Shown: piece after piece, positions 33,408 to 42,661 of the stretch | Layout: every line of letters begins with the position of its first letter | Position numbering within the stretch: position 1 is the stretch's first letter | From: CAYNFR01 sp964396595 | Lineage (GTDB): Bacteria > Bacteroidota > Bacteroidia > Chitinophagales > Saprospiraceae | Assembly: GCA_964396595.1 (NCBI GenBank) | Contig: CAYNFR010000026.1 | Span: 1 to 49,054, forward strand | Direction: 5' to 3' | Length of the DNA stretch: 49,054 nucleotides | Notes under the pieces: generated by a model | Seen by the model: only the letters and a program-made list of their open reading frames with translations | Database searches by the model: none | Told to the model about the DNA's origin: nothing | Program-made: the position numbers and the translations under genes

Positions 33408-34405
33408 AACCAACCATTCTCAGTGTACCATGTTGCCGTCTCTTCTATAGCTTGCTCTAGATTATACTGAGGAAAGAAATTGAAGTCATTTACCAATCCT
33501 GAAATGTCACAATCCCAGTTTTCTGCTGTCATCTTAGCGTATTGTTCGGCATTGAGCAGGCTTTTTTGTTTTTTAAAGCGATCTAGGATGCCATTTATTT
33601 TGACGACGCCGGCGATGATACCCAGTGGAATGCGAACCTGTTTATAATTCACCCCTAGCGCCTTCGCGATAGAGCCGGTGAAAAAGGACATCTTGTGAAT
33701 ACGGCCATCAGAAACAAAATACCCTTTATGCGTCCCTGATGCGAGGCAAGCGTCCATTGTTACACGAATAAGATCCTTCACATAGATAAAGGTGTATTTT
33801 ATATCCGGACTGCCAACAATAGGAGCGATTTTGAATTTTTTGACTGTTCTGAATAGTTCGAGAAAATCGCGTTCACGTGGTCCGAATACTGCCGTAGGGC
33901 GCAGAATAATCCATGGCAGATTAGTTTCTTTTTTTAATTCTACTTCAGCTTTTTGTTTGCTGCGACCGTAGTCAGTGCGTGGATTAGGTTTTTTATTTTC
34001 TGAAACAAAACCCTCTTTCGTATCATCCGCACTACCGTAAGACTCAATACTAGAAATGAAGACAAACTTTTTTAGTGTGGACACAGCACTCGCCGCTTTC
34101 GCAAGATTGGCCGTATAGTCTACATTTATTTTGTGATAATCATCTAGACTATTAGCTCTTGTCAGTCCAGCATTGTGAATGATAAAGTCAAACTTTTCTT
34201 TTTCAAGTATGGATATCATGCTGTTAACATCCATGTAATCCGGATAACAAAACTTAATGCGCGGATCTTTTAGAAATTCTGTATTGCTAGATTTTCTAAT
34301 GGCTGCATAGGTGTCCCATCCTCTACTAAGTGCTTCGTCTATAAGATGACTGCCTACGAAGCCATTAGCACCGGTGATTAGTATTTTAATAGTACTCGTT
34401 GACAT
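33404..34405 (-). CDS. Extended SDR, probable 3-ketosphinganine/3-ketoceramide reductase (CerR-like)
   Basis: A 333-residue NAD-dependent epimerase-type SDR: ILITGANGFVGSHLIDEAL (cofactor loop G-x-x-G-x-x-G at about 12-18), FIHNAGLTRA, then the catalytic Ser region FISSIESYG and YGRSK. It is 16 bases behind a GNAT-like gene and downstream of serine palmitoyltransferase. Extended SDRs of this kind reduce the 3-keto group in bacterial sphingolipid synthesis (known from Caulobacter and Bacteroides). The specific assignment rests on context; the fold assignment is secure. Confidence 0.75.
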   Translation of the reverse strand: MSTSTIKILITGANGFVGSHLIDEALSRGWDTYAAIRKSSNTEFLKDPRIKFCYPDYMDVNSMISILEKEKFDFIIHNAGLTRANSLDDYHKINVDYTANLAKAASAVSTLKKFVFISSIESYGSADDTKEGFVSENKKPNPRTDYGRSKQKAEVELKKETNLPWIILRPTAVFGPRERDFLELFRTVKKFKIAPIVGSPDIKYTFIYVKDLIRVTMDACLASGTHKGYFVSDGRIHKMSFFTGSIAKALGVNYKQVRIPLGIIAGVVKINGILDRFKKQKSLLNAEQYAKMTAENWDCDISGLVNDFNFFPQYNLEQAIEETATWYTENGWL

Positions 34406-34421
34406 CCGAATATTTACAAAA

Positions 34422-35552
34422 TCAGTAAGTGAGATTTGATCTGTAAATGCGATAGGTTTTATATAATTCGCTATTGAGTTTCACCGCAGATGCATTCATT
34501 TCCTCGTTGTTTTCTAAAACCCACGATACTTCACCTGCTGTAACATTATACTTGCGTGCTGCAAGTATATTTTTAGCAAAAAATATAGCCTCTATTCCTT
34601 TTTTACGATAATCTTCTTTTACTCCTAGTGCTAATATTCTGACGAACTTAGTCTTATGTCTATTGAGTAGTAGTTTGAAAATATTGAAGGGGAAGAGTCT
34701 ACCTCTCTTGAATCCCCGTGTGATCTCGTTGATATCATTAAGGGTAATGGCAAATCCTATGGGTTGTCCATTATGTTCGGCTATAAAGCACCAGTTTTCG
34801 TTTACAATCATTTTAAGGTTGTCGGCCAAGTGTTTAATTTCACTGTCTGTCCATGGTACGAAGCCCCAGTTATTTTGCCATGCATTATTGTAAATATCTC
34901 GGATTTTAGCCACTTCTTCGGCAAAAATTTTCAAGCTCACATTTCTGAATATAATGCCCTGTTTCTCAAGCCTTTCTTCAAGTGTCTGGGCGAGGCGTAT
35001 TGATTTTTCTGATGCTTTATGTGTGTACAGGATATAGGCATACAAATCCATATCTTTAGTCATGCCATACTTTTCAAGTAACTCTTGATAGTATGGAGCA
35101 TTGTAGGTCATCATGATTTTGGGGGATTCATGAAAACCATCGATGAGGACACCGGCGGTATCATTGGTGCTCGGGTTAGTAGGCCCTATCATGGCTTCAA
35201 ATCCGTGTGATTTACACCAAGCCGATGCTTCGTCTAAAAGCAATTTTGCCACATCGTAGTCATTGATGCAGTCAAAAAAACCGAAGAAACCTACATTGCT
35301 CTTATGATATTGATTGTAGTTGTCGTTTTTGATAGCCGTGATTCTACCGACTAATTTATCATTTTGATAGGCTAGAAAGCACTGAATCCTGGCATGCTCG
35401 AAGAATGGATTTTTTTTGGGATCGAGTATTTCCTTTTGGGACATAAACAATTCAGGGACATATAGGGGGTCGTCCTTGTATAGTTCATGCGGGAAGTCTA
35501 TGAAAGTACTTAGGCTTTTCTTGTCTTCGGCCTTGACAATCCTAAGCGCCAT
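34422..35552 (-). CDS. GNAT-like N-acyltransferase, candidate bacterial ceramide synthase
   Basis: A 376-residue protein. The ATG at 35552 (MALRIVKAEDKK) overlaps the end of the SPT gene by 11 bases. It has two GNAT-like halves: the first includes FLAYQNDKLVGRITAI and GFFGFFDC; the second includes CFIAEHNGQPIGFAITLND and ILALGVKEDYRKKGIE, the acyl-CoA-binding loop (R-x-x-G-I/x). Double-GNAT proteins of this size occur beside sphingolipid genes, and the Caulobacter ceramide synthase is a GNAT-type enzyme. N-acylation of sphinganine or its 3-keto form by this protein is inferred from the operon. Confidence 0.7.
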   Translation of the reverse strand: MALRIVKAEDKKSLSTFIDFPHELYKDDPLYVPELFMSQKEILDPKKNPFFEHARIQCFLAYQNDKLVGRITAIKNDNYNQYHKSNVGFFGFFDCINDYDVAKLLLDEASAWCKSHGFEAMIGPTNPSTNDTAGVLIDGFHESPKIMMTYNAPYYQELLEKYGMTKDMDLYAYILYTHKASEKSIRLAQTLEERLEKQGIIFRNVSLKIFAEEVAKIRDIYNNAWQNNWGFVPWTDSEIKHLADNLKMIVNENWCFIAEHNGQPIGFAITLNDINEITRGFKRGRLFPFNIFKLLLNRHKTKFVRILALGVKEDYRKKGIEAIFFAKNILAARKYNVTAGEVSWVLENNEEMNASAVKLNSELYKTYRIYRSNLTY

Positions 35553-36753
35553 TATACACTTGCTCGGATGAATTTTCAAAAACGCCCACTTCCTTAGCTA
35601 CTTTGGCGATCTTTGATACACCCTCTTCTATCTGATCGAAGCTATGTGTTGCCATCAGCGAGAATCTTAATAATGCTGAAGAACTTGCAACTGCCGGTGA
35701 TACCACGGGGTTTACAAATACACCACGCTCAAGAAGGATTTTTGTCATCATGAATGTCTTATAGTCATCTCGAATAAAGATCGGTATAATCGGTGTCTCA
35801 GAGTGACCTGTGTCGAAACCAGCATCTTTGATAAGCTTCATCGCATAGTCGGTGTTAGCCCATAATTTTTCAAGTCTCTCCGGCTCTGATTCCATGATGT
35901 CGAGTGCAGCAATTACACTGGCTGCATTGGCAGGAGCGATACTTGCCGAGAATATTAATGATCTCGCATTGTGCTTAAGGTAGTTAATGGTACTGTGATC
36001 AGCGGCTATAAATCCACCAATACTCGCCAGTGACTTGCTAAAGGTACCCATGATGAGATCTACCTTATTTGTCAAGCCGAAATGATCGGCAGTTCCACGG
36101 CCATTTTTGCCCAATACACCAAGGCCATGGGCATCATCAATCATGATGTTAGCATTGTATTTCTCGGCAAGAGAAACTATTTCAGGTAGTTTTGCTATGT
36201 CACCTTCCATGCTAAATACCCCATCTATTGCGATTAACTTGACACGATCCGGTTCACAACGCTGAAGTACAGTCTCTAAGGACGCCATGTCATTATGGCG
36301 ATACTTGAGCACTTTCGAAAAAGAAAGACGTGAACCATCGATGATACATGCATGATCAAGTTCATCAATGATGATATAATCGTGTCTGCCTGTTATAGAG
36401 GATAAAACACCTAGGTTGACTTGGAATCCGGTACTAAAGACAAGCGCTCCGTCCATGCCAACAAATTTGGCTAAGCGCTCCTCTAGTTCAAGATGTAGAT
36501 CAAGCGTACCATTAAGAAATCGTGATCCAGCACAACCCGATCCATATTTGTCTATGGCAGCCTTAGAAGCTTCTTTAAGTTTGGGGTGGGTCGTCAGTCC
36601 CAAATAACTATTTGAGCCAAACATTAAAATATCCTTGCCTTGTATCTTAACAACAGTGTCTTGTTCTGATTCAATAGTACGGAAGTAAGGATAAAGTCCC
36701 ATGCTTTGTATTTGCTGTGGGACATTATAGCTTCTCAAGCGTTCTTTTAACAT
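35542..36753 (-). CDS. spt: Serine palmitoyltransferase (alpha-oxoamine synthase)
   Basis: A 403-residue soluble PLP enzyme. The Schiff-base lysine is in GTFSKSLASIGGF (Lys 240); the G-T-F-S-K-S form is typical of serine palmitoyltransferases, unlike G-T-L-G-K in KBL and similar enzymes in BioF. His 134 in DELDHACIIDG stacks on the cofactor, and IDDAHGLGVLG holds the PLP-binding Asp and His. It condenses serine with an acyl-CoA to 3-ketosphinganine. It is the first gene of a four-gene unit (spt, GNAT-like, CerR-like, HD) with overlaps throughout, and a TATATTTG box lies 31 bases upstream. Confidence 0.87.
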   Translation of the reverse strand: MLKERLRSYNVPQQIQSMGLYPYFRTIESEQDTVVKIQGKDILMFGSNSYLGLTTHPKLKEASKAAIDKYGSGCAGSRFLNGTLDLHLELEERLAKFVGMDGALVFSTGFQVNLGVLSSITGRHDYIIIDELDHACIIDGSRLSFSKVLKYRHNDMASLETVLQRCEPDRVKLIAIDGVFSMEGDIAKLPEIVSLAEKYNANIMIDDAHGLGVLGKNGRGTADHFGLTNKVDLIMGTFSKSLASIGGFIAADHSTINYLKHNARSLIFSASIAPANAASVIAALDIMESEPERLEKLWANTDYAMKLIKDAGFDTGHSETPIIPIFIRDDYKTFMMTKILLERGVFVNPVVSPAVASSSALLRFSLMATHSFDQIEEGVSKIAKVAKEVGVFENSSEQVYNGA

Positions 36754-36783
36754 AGTTTTTTATTTATTCAGCGATAAGAAATA

Positions 36784-36791
36784 CAAATATA
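36784..36791 (-). promoter_or_regulatory. -7 promoter box (TATATTTG) for the ceramide operon
   Basis: Consensus TAnnTTTG on the minus strand, placing the transcription start about 25 bases before the spt ATG. It gives the operon its own promoter, separate from the hydroxylase gene upstream. Confidence 0.55.
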
Positions 36792-36811
36792 GCGATCAGT
36801 TATAAATTCTA

Positions 36812-37477
36812 TTAGGATTGGGTATAAGAAGTTGGGTCAACATGTGTAGCCTTTTTATTTGTCGCGAAGTCTGAATCTGCGATGTAGTCCCACAAAGGGC
36901 TACTTACGCCAAATCCCTTATCCGGATTCACATAATGATGCTTTAGGTGATGTGTCTTAAGCACATTCCATAATTTGCCTTTTATTTCCAAATGATGAAT
37001 AGAGTAATGGAACATATCATAAACCAAGTATCCAGTTAAAAACGTCGCAAAAAAAGGATAAAAACCTATACCCATAGGCAGGCCTTTAAAAAACAAAAAG
37101 AACAAAGCACTTAGAGGTAAACTAACACTCGGCGGAAGTACTAATCTGAGTTTATCACAAGGATAGTCATGGTGTACCCCATGAAAAATAAAATGTACTT
37201 TTTTCCCAAATGCAGAAGTTGGATGAAAATGAAACACAAATCGATGTAAAATATACTCTGTGATCGTCCAAATGAACAATCCGGCCAGCATCCATCCGAT
37301 ATATGTAAGAATACCATAATGATACTGTGATAGCCCATAATAGTGAATAAAGGCTATTATAGGAATAAACACATACAGCGGAACAGACCAATGAACCTTT
37401 GACATGGATTCGAGAATCGGATTCTCAAATAGTCTGATGGATTCGGGAGAATTAGAAACGTAGAGATTTTTACCCAT
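36812..37477 (-). CDS. Fatty acid 2-hydroxylase/sterol desaturase-type membrane di-iron enzyme
   Basis: A 221-residue membrane protein with the full histidine set of the FA2H/Scs7 group: HRFVFHFHP, HGVHHDYP, YDMFHYSIHH and THHLKHHY. Four membrane helices are visible (about 30-50, 58-80, 115-133 and 140-160). In eukaryotes this group 2-hydroxylates fatty acids of ceramides, and many Bacteroidota make 2-hydroxy sphingolipids. Its place just upstream of spt supports that role, by inference. It starts one base after the DUF4833 stop codon. Confidence 0.85.
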   Translation of the reverse strand: MGKNLYVSNSPESIRLFENPILESMSKVHWSVPLYVFIPIIAFIHYYGLSQYHYGILTYIGWMLAGLFIWTITEYILHRFVFHFHPTSAFGKKVHFIFHGVHHDYPCDKLRLVLPPSVSLPLSALFFLFFKGLPMGIGFYPFFATFLTGYLVYDMFHYSIHHLEIKGKLWNVLKTHHLKHHYVNPDKGFGVSSPLWDYIADSDFATNKKATHVDPTSYTQS

Positions 37478-38035
37478 TTATTGGTTGATGATTTTGTGAT
37501 AGAAAGGGTGGTCATCAGCAACTGTATAGCCGTAGAACTCGATAAACTTTACATCCGGGAATACGCCAAATTCTAGTGCATAAACATAAATATTGCTTAA
37601 CCTTATCCGCCGATTATTCAGTGTGGTTATCACATTGTATTTAGCTTGCTTATCTGCCGCAATGTAGAAGTAAAGCGAAGGATAAGAGACGAAGTGAAAT
37701 CTAAACAGATCGGAAGAGATAAAGTCACTTTTATAACCGTAAGCTAGTTGATTCTGGATCTCGTTTAATTCTTGCGAAGCCTCGTCTTCTGTGTATTTTA
37801 TCCATTGCGCATGCATTGGAAGATCCTTGTTTACGAGTCCGCTCAGTGTTCTATTCAGCTTGTATACTATCGTGTCAATATTCTGATTGCGTTGAATAAA
37901 GAATAATAGATCATTTTCCTGTTGAGGTATGGGGTAGTGATCCGGTCGGCCATTCGATCCAAAATCGGTATGAAACTTTTTGATCAGTTCTGAATTCATC
38001 CTCGATATTTCTGCATCAAAGATATACCCTTTCAT
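37478..38035 (-). CDS. DUF4833-like protein
   Basis: A 185-residue protein from the ATG at 38035 (a TTG 12 bases earlier is possible). NDLLFFIQRNQNIDTIVYKLN, HAQWIKYTEDEASQELNEIQ and LAYGYKSD fit the DUF4833 pattern; no signal peptide is evident. Function is unknown. It is immediately upstream of the hydroxylase gene (adjacent stop and start), so the two are an operon. No terminator separates them from spt. Confidence 0.65.
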   Translation of the reverse strand: MKGYIFDAEISRMNSELIKKFHTDFGSNGRPDHYPIPQQENDLLFFIQRNQNIDTIVYKLNRTLSGLVNKDLPMHAQWIKYTEDEASQELNEIQNQLAYGYKSDFISSDLFRFHFVSYPSLYFYIAADKQAKYNVITTLNNRRIRLSNIYVYALEFGVFPDVKFIEFYGYTVADDHPFYHKIINQ

Positions 38036-38047
38036 GCCTTTGTCCAA

Positions 38048-38395
38048 ATAATTAGTTGTGACGCCACGATAGTCATGGACATCTTATCACCTGGCTGATT
38101 CGTTCACTATTCTTCCATAATACACAGCAGATTTTATATGTTATTAAAAAATAGTTACTATATAATTAGATGATATATAATTAGTTAAAAAAATTGAGCG
38201 ACCTTTTATTAGATGGAGTATCATGGCGAATTCTGGAGAAGTTATGGCTACTATGTTCTTATTCACGTCCTATTCAAAGAAGAAAGAGAAAAGAAGTAAG
38301 ACTGAGTAATGAGAGAATATCCACTATTGGGGATTTTGATCAAAACGGAATTGTCTCGACCATAATAACAAAAGGTAATAGAAAGGTGGCGGCTT
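38048..38395. other. 350-base AT-rich intergenic region
   Basis: No convincing gene. A 72-codon plus-strand frame starting with TTG at 38194 runs into the 3' end of the DUF5686 gene and matches no family that I can see. The stretch 38130-38190 is very AT-rich. A recent gene loss or degraded insertion is possible, but nothing specific is visible. Confidence 0.35.
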
Positions 38396-40966
38396 TTAAA
38401 ATTCTACCTTAAATCGAGCTCTTAATCCTAGCCCTTTCACCCCGAATAACTCCGGCACATCCGGATGTTCGAGATAATTAAAGCGCTTGACGAGGTCTAT
38501 ACGTAAGACCTTAAATATATTACTGATGCCGACACTACCTTCCATATATGGACCATCATAAAAGGTAAAAGTGGCTGGTTGGCCGTCACTGCGTGTATCG
38601 AATTTTGGCAGAGACTTATTCCTTTCGGGGTCATTTCTTTCACTTAATCCCCCATAAATCAGCTTGAAGGTCATGAGCTCTCGCAAACCCAATTTTTTGA
38701 TTAACGGAAGCCTGTTAAATATAAAGCCTTTAAAAAAGTGCTCGCTCCTGATGAATACATAGCTGTCACTGACGAATTCGAGAAAATTCATTAGGTTAAA
38801 AGAAGCCCGCTCATAGGCGAAGGATTGATTGGCGCGAGGGATGAATAAGGTCGTGTATGGTTGTGCGCCCCAGATTTTCCCGGCTTCTATACCGATATTG
38901 TTATGCCCTAAAATAGACATATTAAATCGCTTAAAAAACCCTAGTTCTAACATGTCTGAGTTAAAATCACCGCCTAATATATTTCTGAAGGAGTGAGCAT
39001 AGCGTAGATTAAATATGGGATATTCATTAATCAGCGGCGCGCGATACTGGCGACCTTGAATGAACTGCTTGTTGGGAGCGAACTCAAGGCCTAGGCCTAT
39101 TGAAGTTGTATTTATTGCATCAAGTAATCTTGGCTCGGTAGCACCATCTTCTATCATTAGCTTTAGGTCTCCATAGGGTTCTGTGGCCTTAGTATTGAGA
39201 ACAAGATCCACAGCCAATGCGGGTGTTTCGTGTGAATATTCTATGCGGGATTCTTTGAAGAAGAGCATTTTGTTAGCGGCTCCGCGTCTTACAGAGAGTA
39301 ATAAGTTGTCGTTTTGAAAGAATTGTAAATCGAGACCCGGAAATGAGACATCTTGTTGATTAATTACCCGAATATAGTGTCTGGGGTTTTGTCTGAAATT
39401 TTCTCTAAAACTGTAAGTCGCAGCAGCTCTATATTTCATTCTTCCATCTCTGAATCCGTATGCAGCGTAGCCTGCTAGAAGTAAGTTCTTGTTAAAATCA
39501 AAATTAGTCTCGAAGCCCATTCTGATTCTCGTACCTTCCACCGGATTAAAACTAATAAATGTAGGCAAGGGCCCAATGTCAAAGCCCTTTAAAGGAATAA
39601 AACCGGTTGTCACTATTTTGACACCTGTTACCAATCGCTTGTAAGCAGGAAGGCTGGTCAAGGTATCAAGCATCTCATAAAGTCGAGTTTGATTTTCAGT
39701 CAATGGCACTATTCGATTTTCTGTCCAGTAGGCTTCATCTTTCCTATAAAGCCCCGGCACATCGATTACTTTCTCTGTGGCACTGTAGACAGATTCATCC
39801 TCTTCTCGATCAAATTTGAATCTGTCATAGGCTACGCTTCGCGTACCGAATAGACCGATACCATTCTTGGTTATACTGTAGTCGATAACAAGCTCGTCAC
39901 GACTGAGTACGAAGGCTCCTTCAAGCGGCTCAAATTCTTGTTTTACTTTTAGATCGTTAATGAAGTTTAAATTGATGTTGCCAATGATGCCGAAGTCTGC
40001 TTTTACAACTCGATACAAGGAGTCATTGCTCACAAACAAATCTCCGGTAAATCCGAAGGTAGTTTGATTACGCGGGATAAAACCTAGCCGTATGCTTGGT
40101 GTATTATTAACTATCAGAGTATCCAGGATATAAAACCGATAAAAATTCAAGGCTAAAGGACTGATAGGGCTTATAAAGTTGTTGTCAAGGATCGGAATTA
40201 CATTGTCGTAAATATTAATATCCTTATAAAGAAAGTCCAGCGCATCTGTGACTGATTGATCGTCTATCTGACTATCAAAATCTGTCTTCTTAACGGCATA
40301 GCGGTATTCCTTTCTTGATTCCGGATCTCTGCGATAATAGACTTTTGATCTTTTTTCGAGTAAGTACATGGGAAGAAAGATCTTGCCATTGACAGTGGAT
40401 GTGTCAAGATATTGCCAAAGTATATCGAAGTCGTTGAAAATCTTTCTGTTCTTGAACTCGGTCGTGATGTTATTAAGATCCAGCTGGACCTTTTCGTATT
40501 GATCGAAGCTGTAATAATCTTGACCTTCTAAGCGATTTTGCTTCTTATTGTTTATCACCTTACGCATGAGTTCTACTGCGGGATTATCTTTTTTGGTGTA
40601 TTTGGTTTTCTGTGCTGATATGACCACATTGGTCAGTTGAAGAGTTGCTTGTTCCAGATTGAATACAATGTCTCGGGTGCGTGTCTCTCTTGCGATTTTG
40701 ATACATTGCTCTGTAAAACCTAGAAATGAAGCGCAAAGACTATCGCTTACGAATCTAGATTCTATTTCAAAAAAACCATCCAGATCTGTTACTGTTCCTA
40801 CATTGGTATTTCTAAAACTCACATTGGCGAAAGGAATCGCTTCTTTTGTGGATGCGTCATAGATATTTCCTGATACACGGGTAACTCCCTGTCCACACAA
40901 ATGAAGTCCACTTACCAAAAGAGACAACAGAATAAAATTTCGATATTTTGGCTGATAGTAGGGCAT
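38396..40966 (-). CDS. DUF5686 outer-membrane protein with carboxypeptidase-regulatory-like domain
   Basis: An 856-residue protein. The ATG at 40966 is chosen because a consensus -7 box at 40984-40991 would start transcription downstream of the alternative TTG at 40996. A signal peptide is followed by a CarboxypepD_reg-like beta sandwich (VSGNIYDASTKEAIPFANV, TDLDGFFEI). Then comes the DUF5686 region, and a C-terminal beta-barrel with the final aromatic signature ARFKVEF. Such proteins sit in the outer membrane; the ligand is unknown. No SusD gene is near, so it is not a classical Sus pair. Confidence 0.87.
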   Translation of the reverse strand: MPYYQPKYRNFILLSLLVSGLHLCGQGVTRVSGNIYDASTKEAIPFANVSFRNTNVGTVTDLDGFFEIESRFVSDSLCASFLGFTEQCIKIARETRTRDIVFNLEQATLQLTNVVISAQKTKYTKKDNPAVELMRKVINNKKQNRLEGQDYYSFDQYEKVQLDLNNITTEFKNRKIFNDFDILWQYLDTSTVNGKIFLPMYLLEKRSKVYYRRDPESRKEYRYAVKKTDFDSQIDDQSVTDALDFLYKDINIYDNVIPILDNNFISPISPLALNFYRFYILDTLIVNNTPSIRLGFIPRNQTTFGFTGDLFVSNDSLYRVVKADFGIIGNINLNFINDLKVKQEFEPLEGAFVLSRDELVIDYSITKNGIGLFGTRSVAYDRFKFDREEDESVYSATEKVIDVPGLYRKDEAYWTENRIVPLTENQTRLYEMLDTLTSLPAYKRLVTGVKIVTTGFIPLKGFDIGPLPTFISFNPVEGTRIRMGFETNFDFNKNLLLAGYAAYGFRDGRMKYRAAATYSFRENFRQNPRHYIRVINQQDVSFPGLDLQFFQNDNLLLSVRRGAANKMLFFKESRIEYSHETPALAVDLVLNTKATEPYGDLKLMIEDGATEPRLLDAINTTSIGLGLEFAPNKQFIQGRQYRAPLINEYPIFNLRYAHSFRNILGGDFNSDMLELGFFKRFNMSILGHNNIGIEAGKIWGAQPYTTLFIPRANQSFAYERASFNLMNFLEFVSDSYVFIRSEHFFKGFIFNRLPLIKKLGLRELMTFKLIYGGLSERNDPERNKSLPKFDTRSDGQPATFTFYDGPYMEGSVGISNIFKVLRIDLVKRFNYLEHPDVPELFGVKGLGLRARFKVEF

Positions 40967-40983
40967 GTTATAATTAGCGGGCA

Positions 40984-40991
40984 CAAATTTA
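40984..40991 (-). promoter_or_regulatory. -7 promoter box (TAAATTTG) for the DUF5686 gene
   Basis: Consensus TAnnTTTG on the minus strand, 17 bases before the chosen ATG. Confidence 0.5.
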
Positions 40992-41165
40992 CGCAAAAAC
41001 AGAATATATGTTTGAAATAATTGTATATTAGGTATTGACCCTTAAGGGCTTAAAAAATTGCGACATGATTATTAAACAGCATATTTAGTCTAGACTAAAC
41101 GAAGGATGTTATACAGATGTTATTGATAAAATCCATGATATCGACTGAGGTGATAGCAACACGGT

Positions 41166-42578
41166 TCACAGGAGAGAATTGATAGACAGTCGTACATCAT
41201 TTATTAACTCTGTAAGATCTTCTATTGTTGTAAGAGGGTTCATCAGAGATACCCGAAGGTATGCTTTGTTCTCGAGGACAGTCTGGACGATGTACCATTT
41301 GCCTTGTTCTAAAAGCCGCTGTCTTATGGCTTGGTTGATGATATTATTTGCCTTGTCACCTTGGGAAGCATCACAGAATCTGAAGCAGAGTATGTTGCTC
41401 ATCGGCGTGTGAGCGATTTCAAAATCATCCTGTTCACACAGATATTCCGAAAATGTTTTGGTAAGGTCGTGTTGGCGTTCTATAAATTTTCCCAAAGTAT
41501 CGGTGCCGATATATTTTAAAGCAAGAAATACCTTGAGGCTCATCATGTACTTCGTTGTTTCATAGGTTCTCTTGGCAAGATTAAACCACTCTTGAGTTGA
41601 TTGAGTGAATAAATAGGACGCATCTTGATTAAATATATCATAGGACTTTTTTTCATCTGCGAATAGGATAAAGGTAGCTAAAGCGGGTGTGAGCATCATC
41701 TTGTGCGCATCGATCACGATGGAATGTGCAGCCTCGGCTCCGGCCATGAGGCATTTGTACTTTTGAGAAAACACTACTGGACCTCCATGCGCACCATCGA
41801 CGTGTAGCCATATATCATGTTCCTCGCATATTCGGCTGATGACGCTTATGTCATCATAAGATCCTGTGGCTGTAGAGCAAGCGCATGCGACGACAGCCAT
41901 GATACCTTGATTTTGGTTGTGACATTCATCTATTTTGGACTTAAGTGCTTCCAGATCTAATTGAAATTGCCCATTGACGGGTAGTTCGATAAGCTGATCG
42001 TGACGCATACCCATTACAGAACAAGCACGACGTACACAGAAATGGGCCTGCTCGGAGACTAGAACAACTGCTTCTTTATCAGGATGTTTTTTCATGAACA
42101 TTTTTCGTGCCGCCAGTAATCCGGATAAGTTCGCAAGTGTCCCGCCATTGGTCATGAAGCCTCCGCTGCCTGAAGGTAATCCGACGGCATGACACATCTC
42201 ATTGACACATATCTTTTCTAGAGCTGTAGCGGCTTCACCCATTTCATAAATGCCCATACCATTGTTGAGTAGATCAGATACAAGACCTGCCAGCGCGATG
42301 GTCGGCAATGGGGCAGCCACCTGATGACCGGCATACCGTGGATGATGAATCCTTATGCTATCCGCTATGAAGTCACGATAAAATTCATCCAGTGAAGTCA
42401 TGTTATATTCGGACCATTTGCGCAGCATCGATTCAGGATCTTTATGGCTGATTACGTCGTCGTCACGATTTAACGAAGATTTTAAGTAGTCTGCCAGGGT
42501 GTCAATAATCTTATACCCCTCTTGTCTAAATTTCTCGCTATCATAAAGATTTTCCCAAAGCTCCTGATCAGCCATCAT
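41166..42578 (-). CDS. Group II pyridoxal-phosphate amino acid decarboxylase
   Basis: A 470-residue enzyme. The Schiff-base Lys 293 lies in VIDAHKMMLTP; the PLP Asp lies in LHVDGAHGG (about 261), and SEQAHFCVRRAC contains the ring-stacking His. HHPRYAGHQVA near residue 79 matches the substrate-side loop of aromatic/diaminobutyrate-type decarboxylases. The exact substrate (aromatic amino acid, glutamate or 2,4-diaminobutyrate) cannot be fixed from the sequence. ATGs at 42578 and 42575 are equivalent choices. It is divergent from menC. Confidence 0.88.
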   Translation of the reverse strand: MMADQELWENLYDSEKFRQEGYKIIDTLADYLKSSLNRDDDVISHKDPESMLRKWSEYNMTSLDEFYRDFIADSIRIHHPRYAGHQVAAPLPTIALAGLVSDLLNNGMGIYEMGEAATALEKICVNEMCHAVGLPSGSGGFMTNGGTLANLSGLLAARKMFMKKHPDKEAVVLVSEQAHFCVRRACSVMGMRHDQLIELPVNGQFQLDLEALKSKIDECHNQNQGIMAVVACACSTATGSYDDISVISRICEEHDIWLHVDGAHGGPVVFSQKYKCLMAGAEAAHSIVIDAHKMMLTPALATFILFADEKKSYDIFNQDASYLFTQSTQEWFNLAKRTYETTKYMMSLKVFLALKYIGTDTLGKFIERQHDLTKTFSEYLCEQDDFEIAHTPMSNILCFRFCDASQGDKANNIINQAIRQRLLEQGKWYIVQTVLENKAYLRVSLMNPLTTIEDLTELINDVRLSINSLL

Positions 42579-42629
42579 CTTATTCGTTCTTGATTTATGA
42601 ATTATTTAGATTACTCAACATAATCGATT

Positions 42630-42637
42630 CAAAACTA
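42630..42637 (-). promoter_or_regulatory. -7 promoter box (TAGTTTTG) for the decarboxylase gene
   Basis: The plus strand reads CAAAACTA; consensus on the minus strand, about 50 bases before the decarboxylase ATG. Confidence 0.4.
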
Positions 42638-42646
42638 CTTAATAAT

Positions 42647-42654
42647 TAAGTTTG
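42647..42654 (+). promoter_or_regulatory. -7 promoter box (TAAGTTTG) for the men operon
   Basis: Consensus box that ends only 7 bases before the menC ATG; if used, the mRNA would be nearly leaderless. Confidence 0.4.
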
Positions 42655-42661
42655 TACTGTC

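Noticed and set aside
35542..36753. 2-amino-3-ketobutyrate CoA ligase or BioF instead of serine palmitoyltransferase
   Set aside because: The lysine motif is GTFSKS, the operon partners are an acyltransferase and a keto reductase, and no threonine dehydrogenase or biotin genes are near.
38194..38412. 72-codon plus-strand frame resembling the start of a transposase
   Set aside because: The similarity is too weak (a W-x-x-L-x-x-L pattern and basic residues), it starts with TTG, and it overlaps the DUF5686 gene end; no terminal inverted repeats were found.
41039..41048. Perfect palindrome CCCTTAAGGG upstream of the DUF5686 gene
   Set aside because: It is short, has no loop or T-tract, and is single in the region, so it gives no firm evidence for an operator or terminator.
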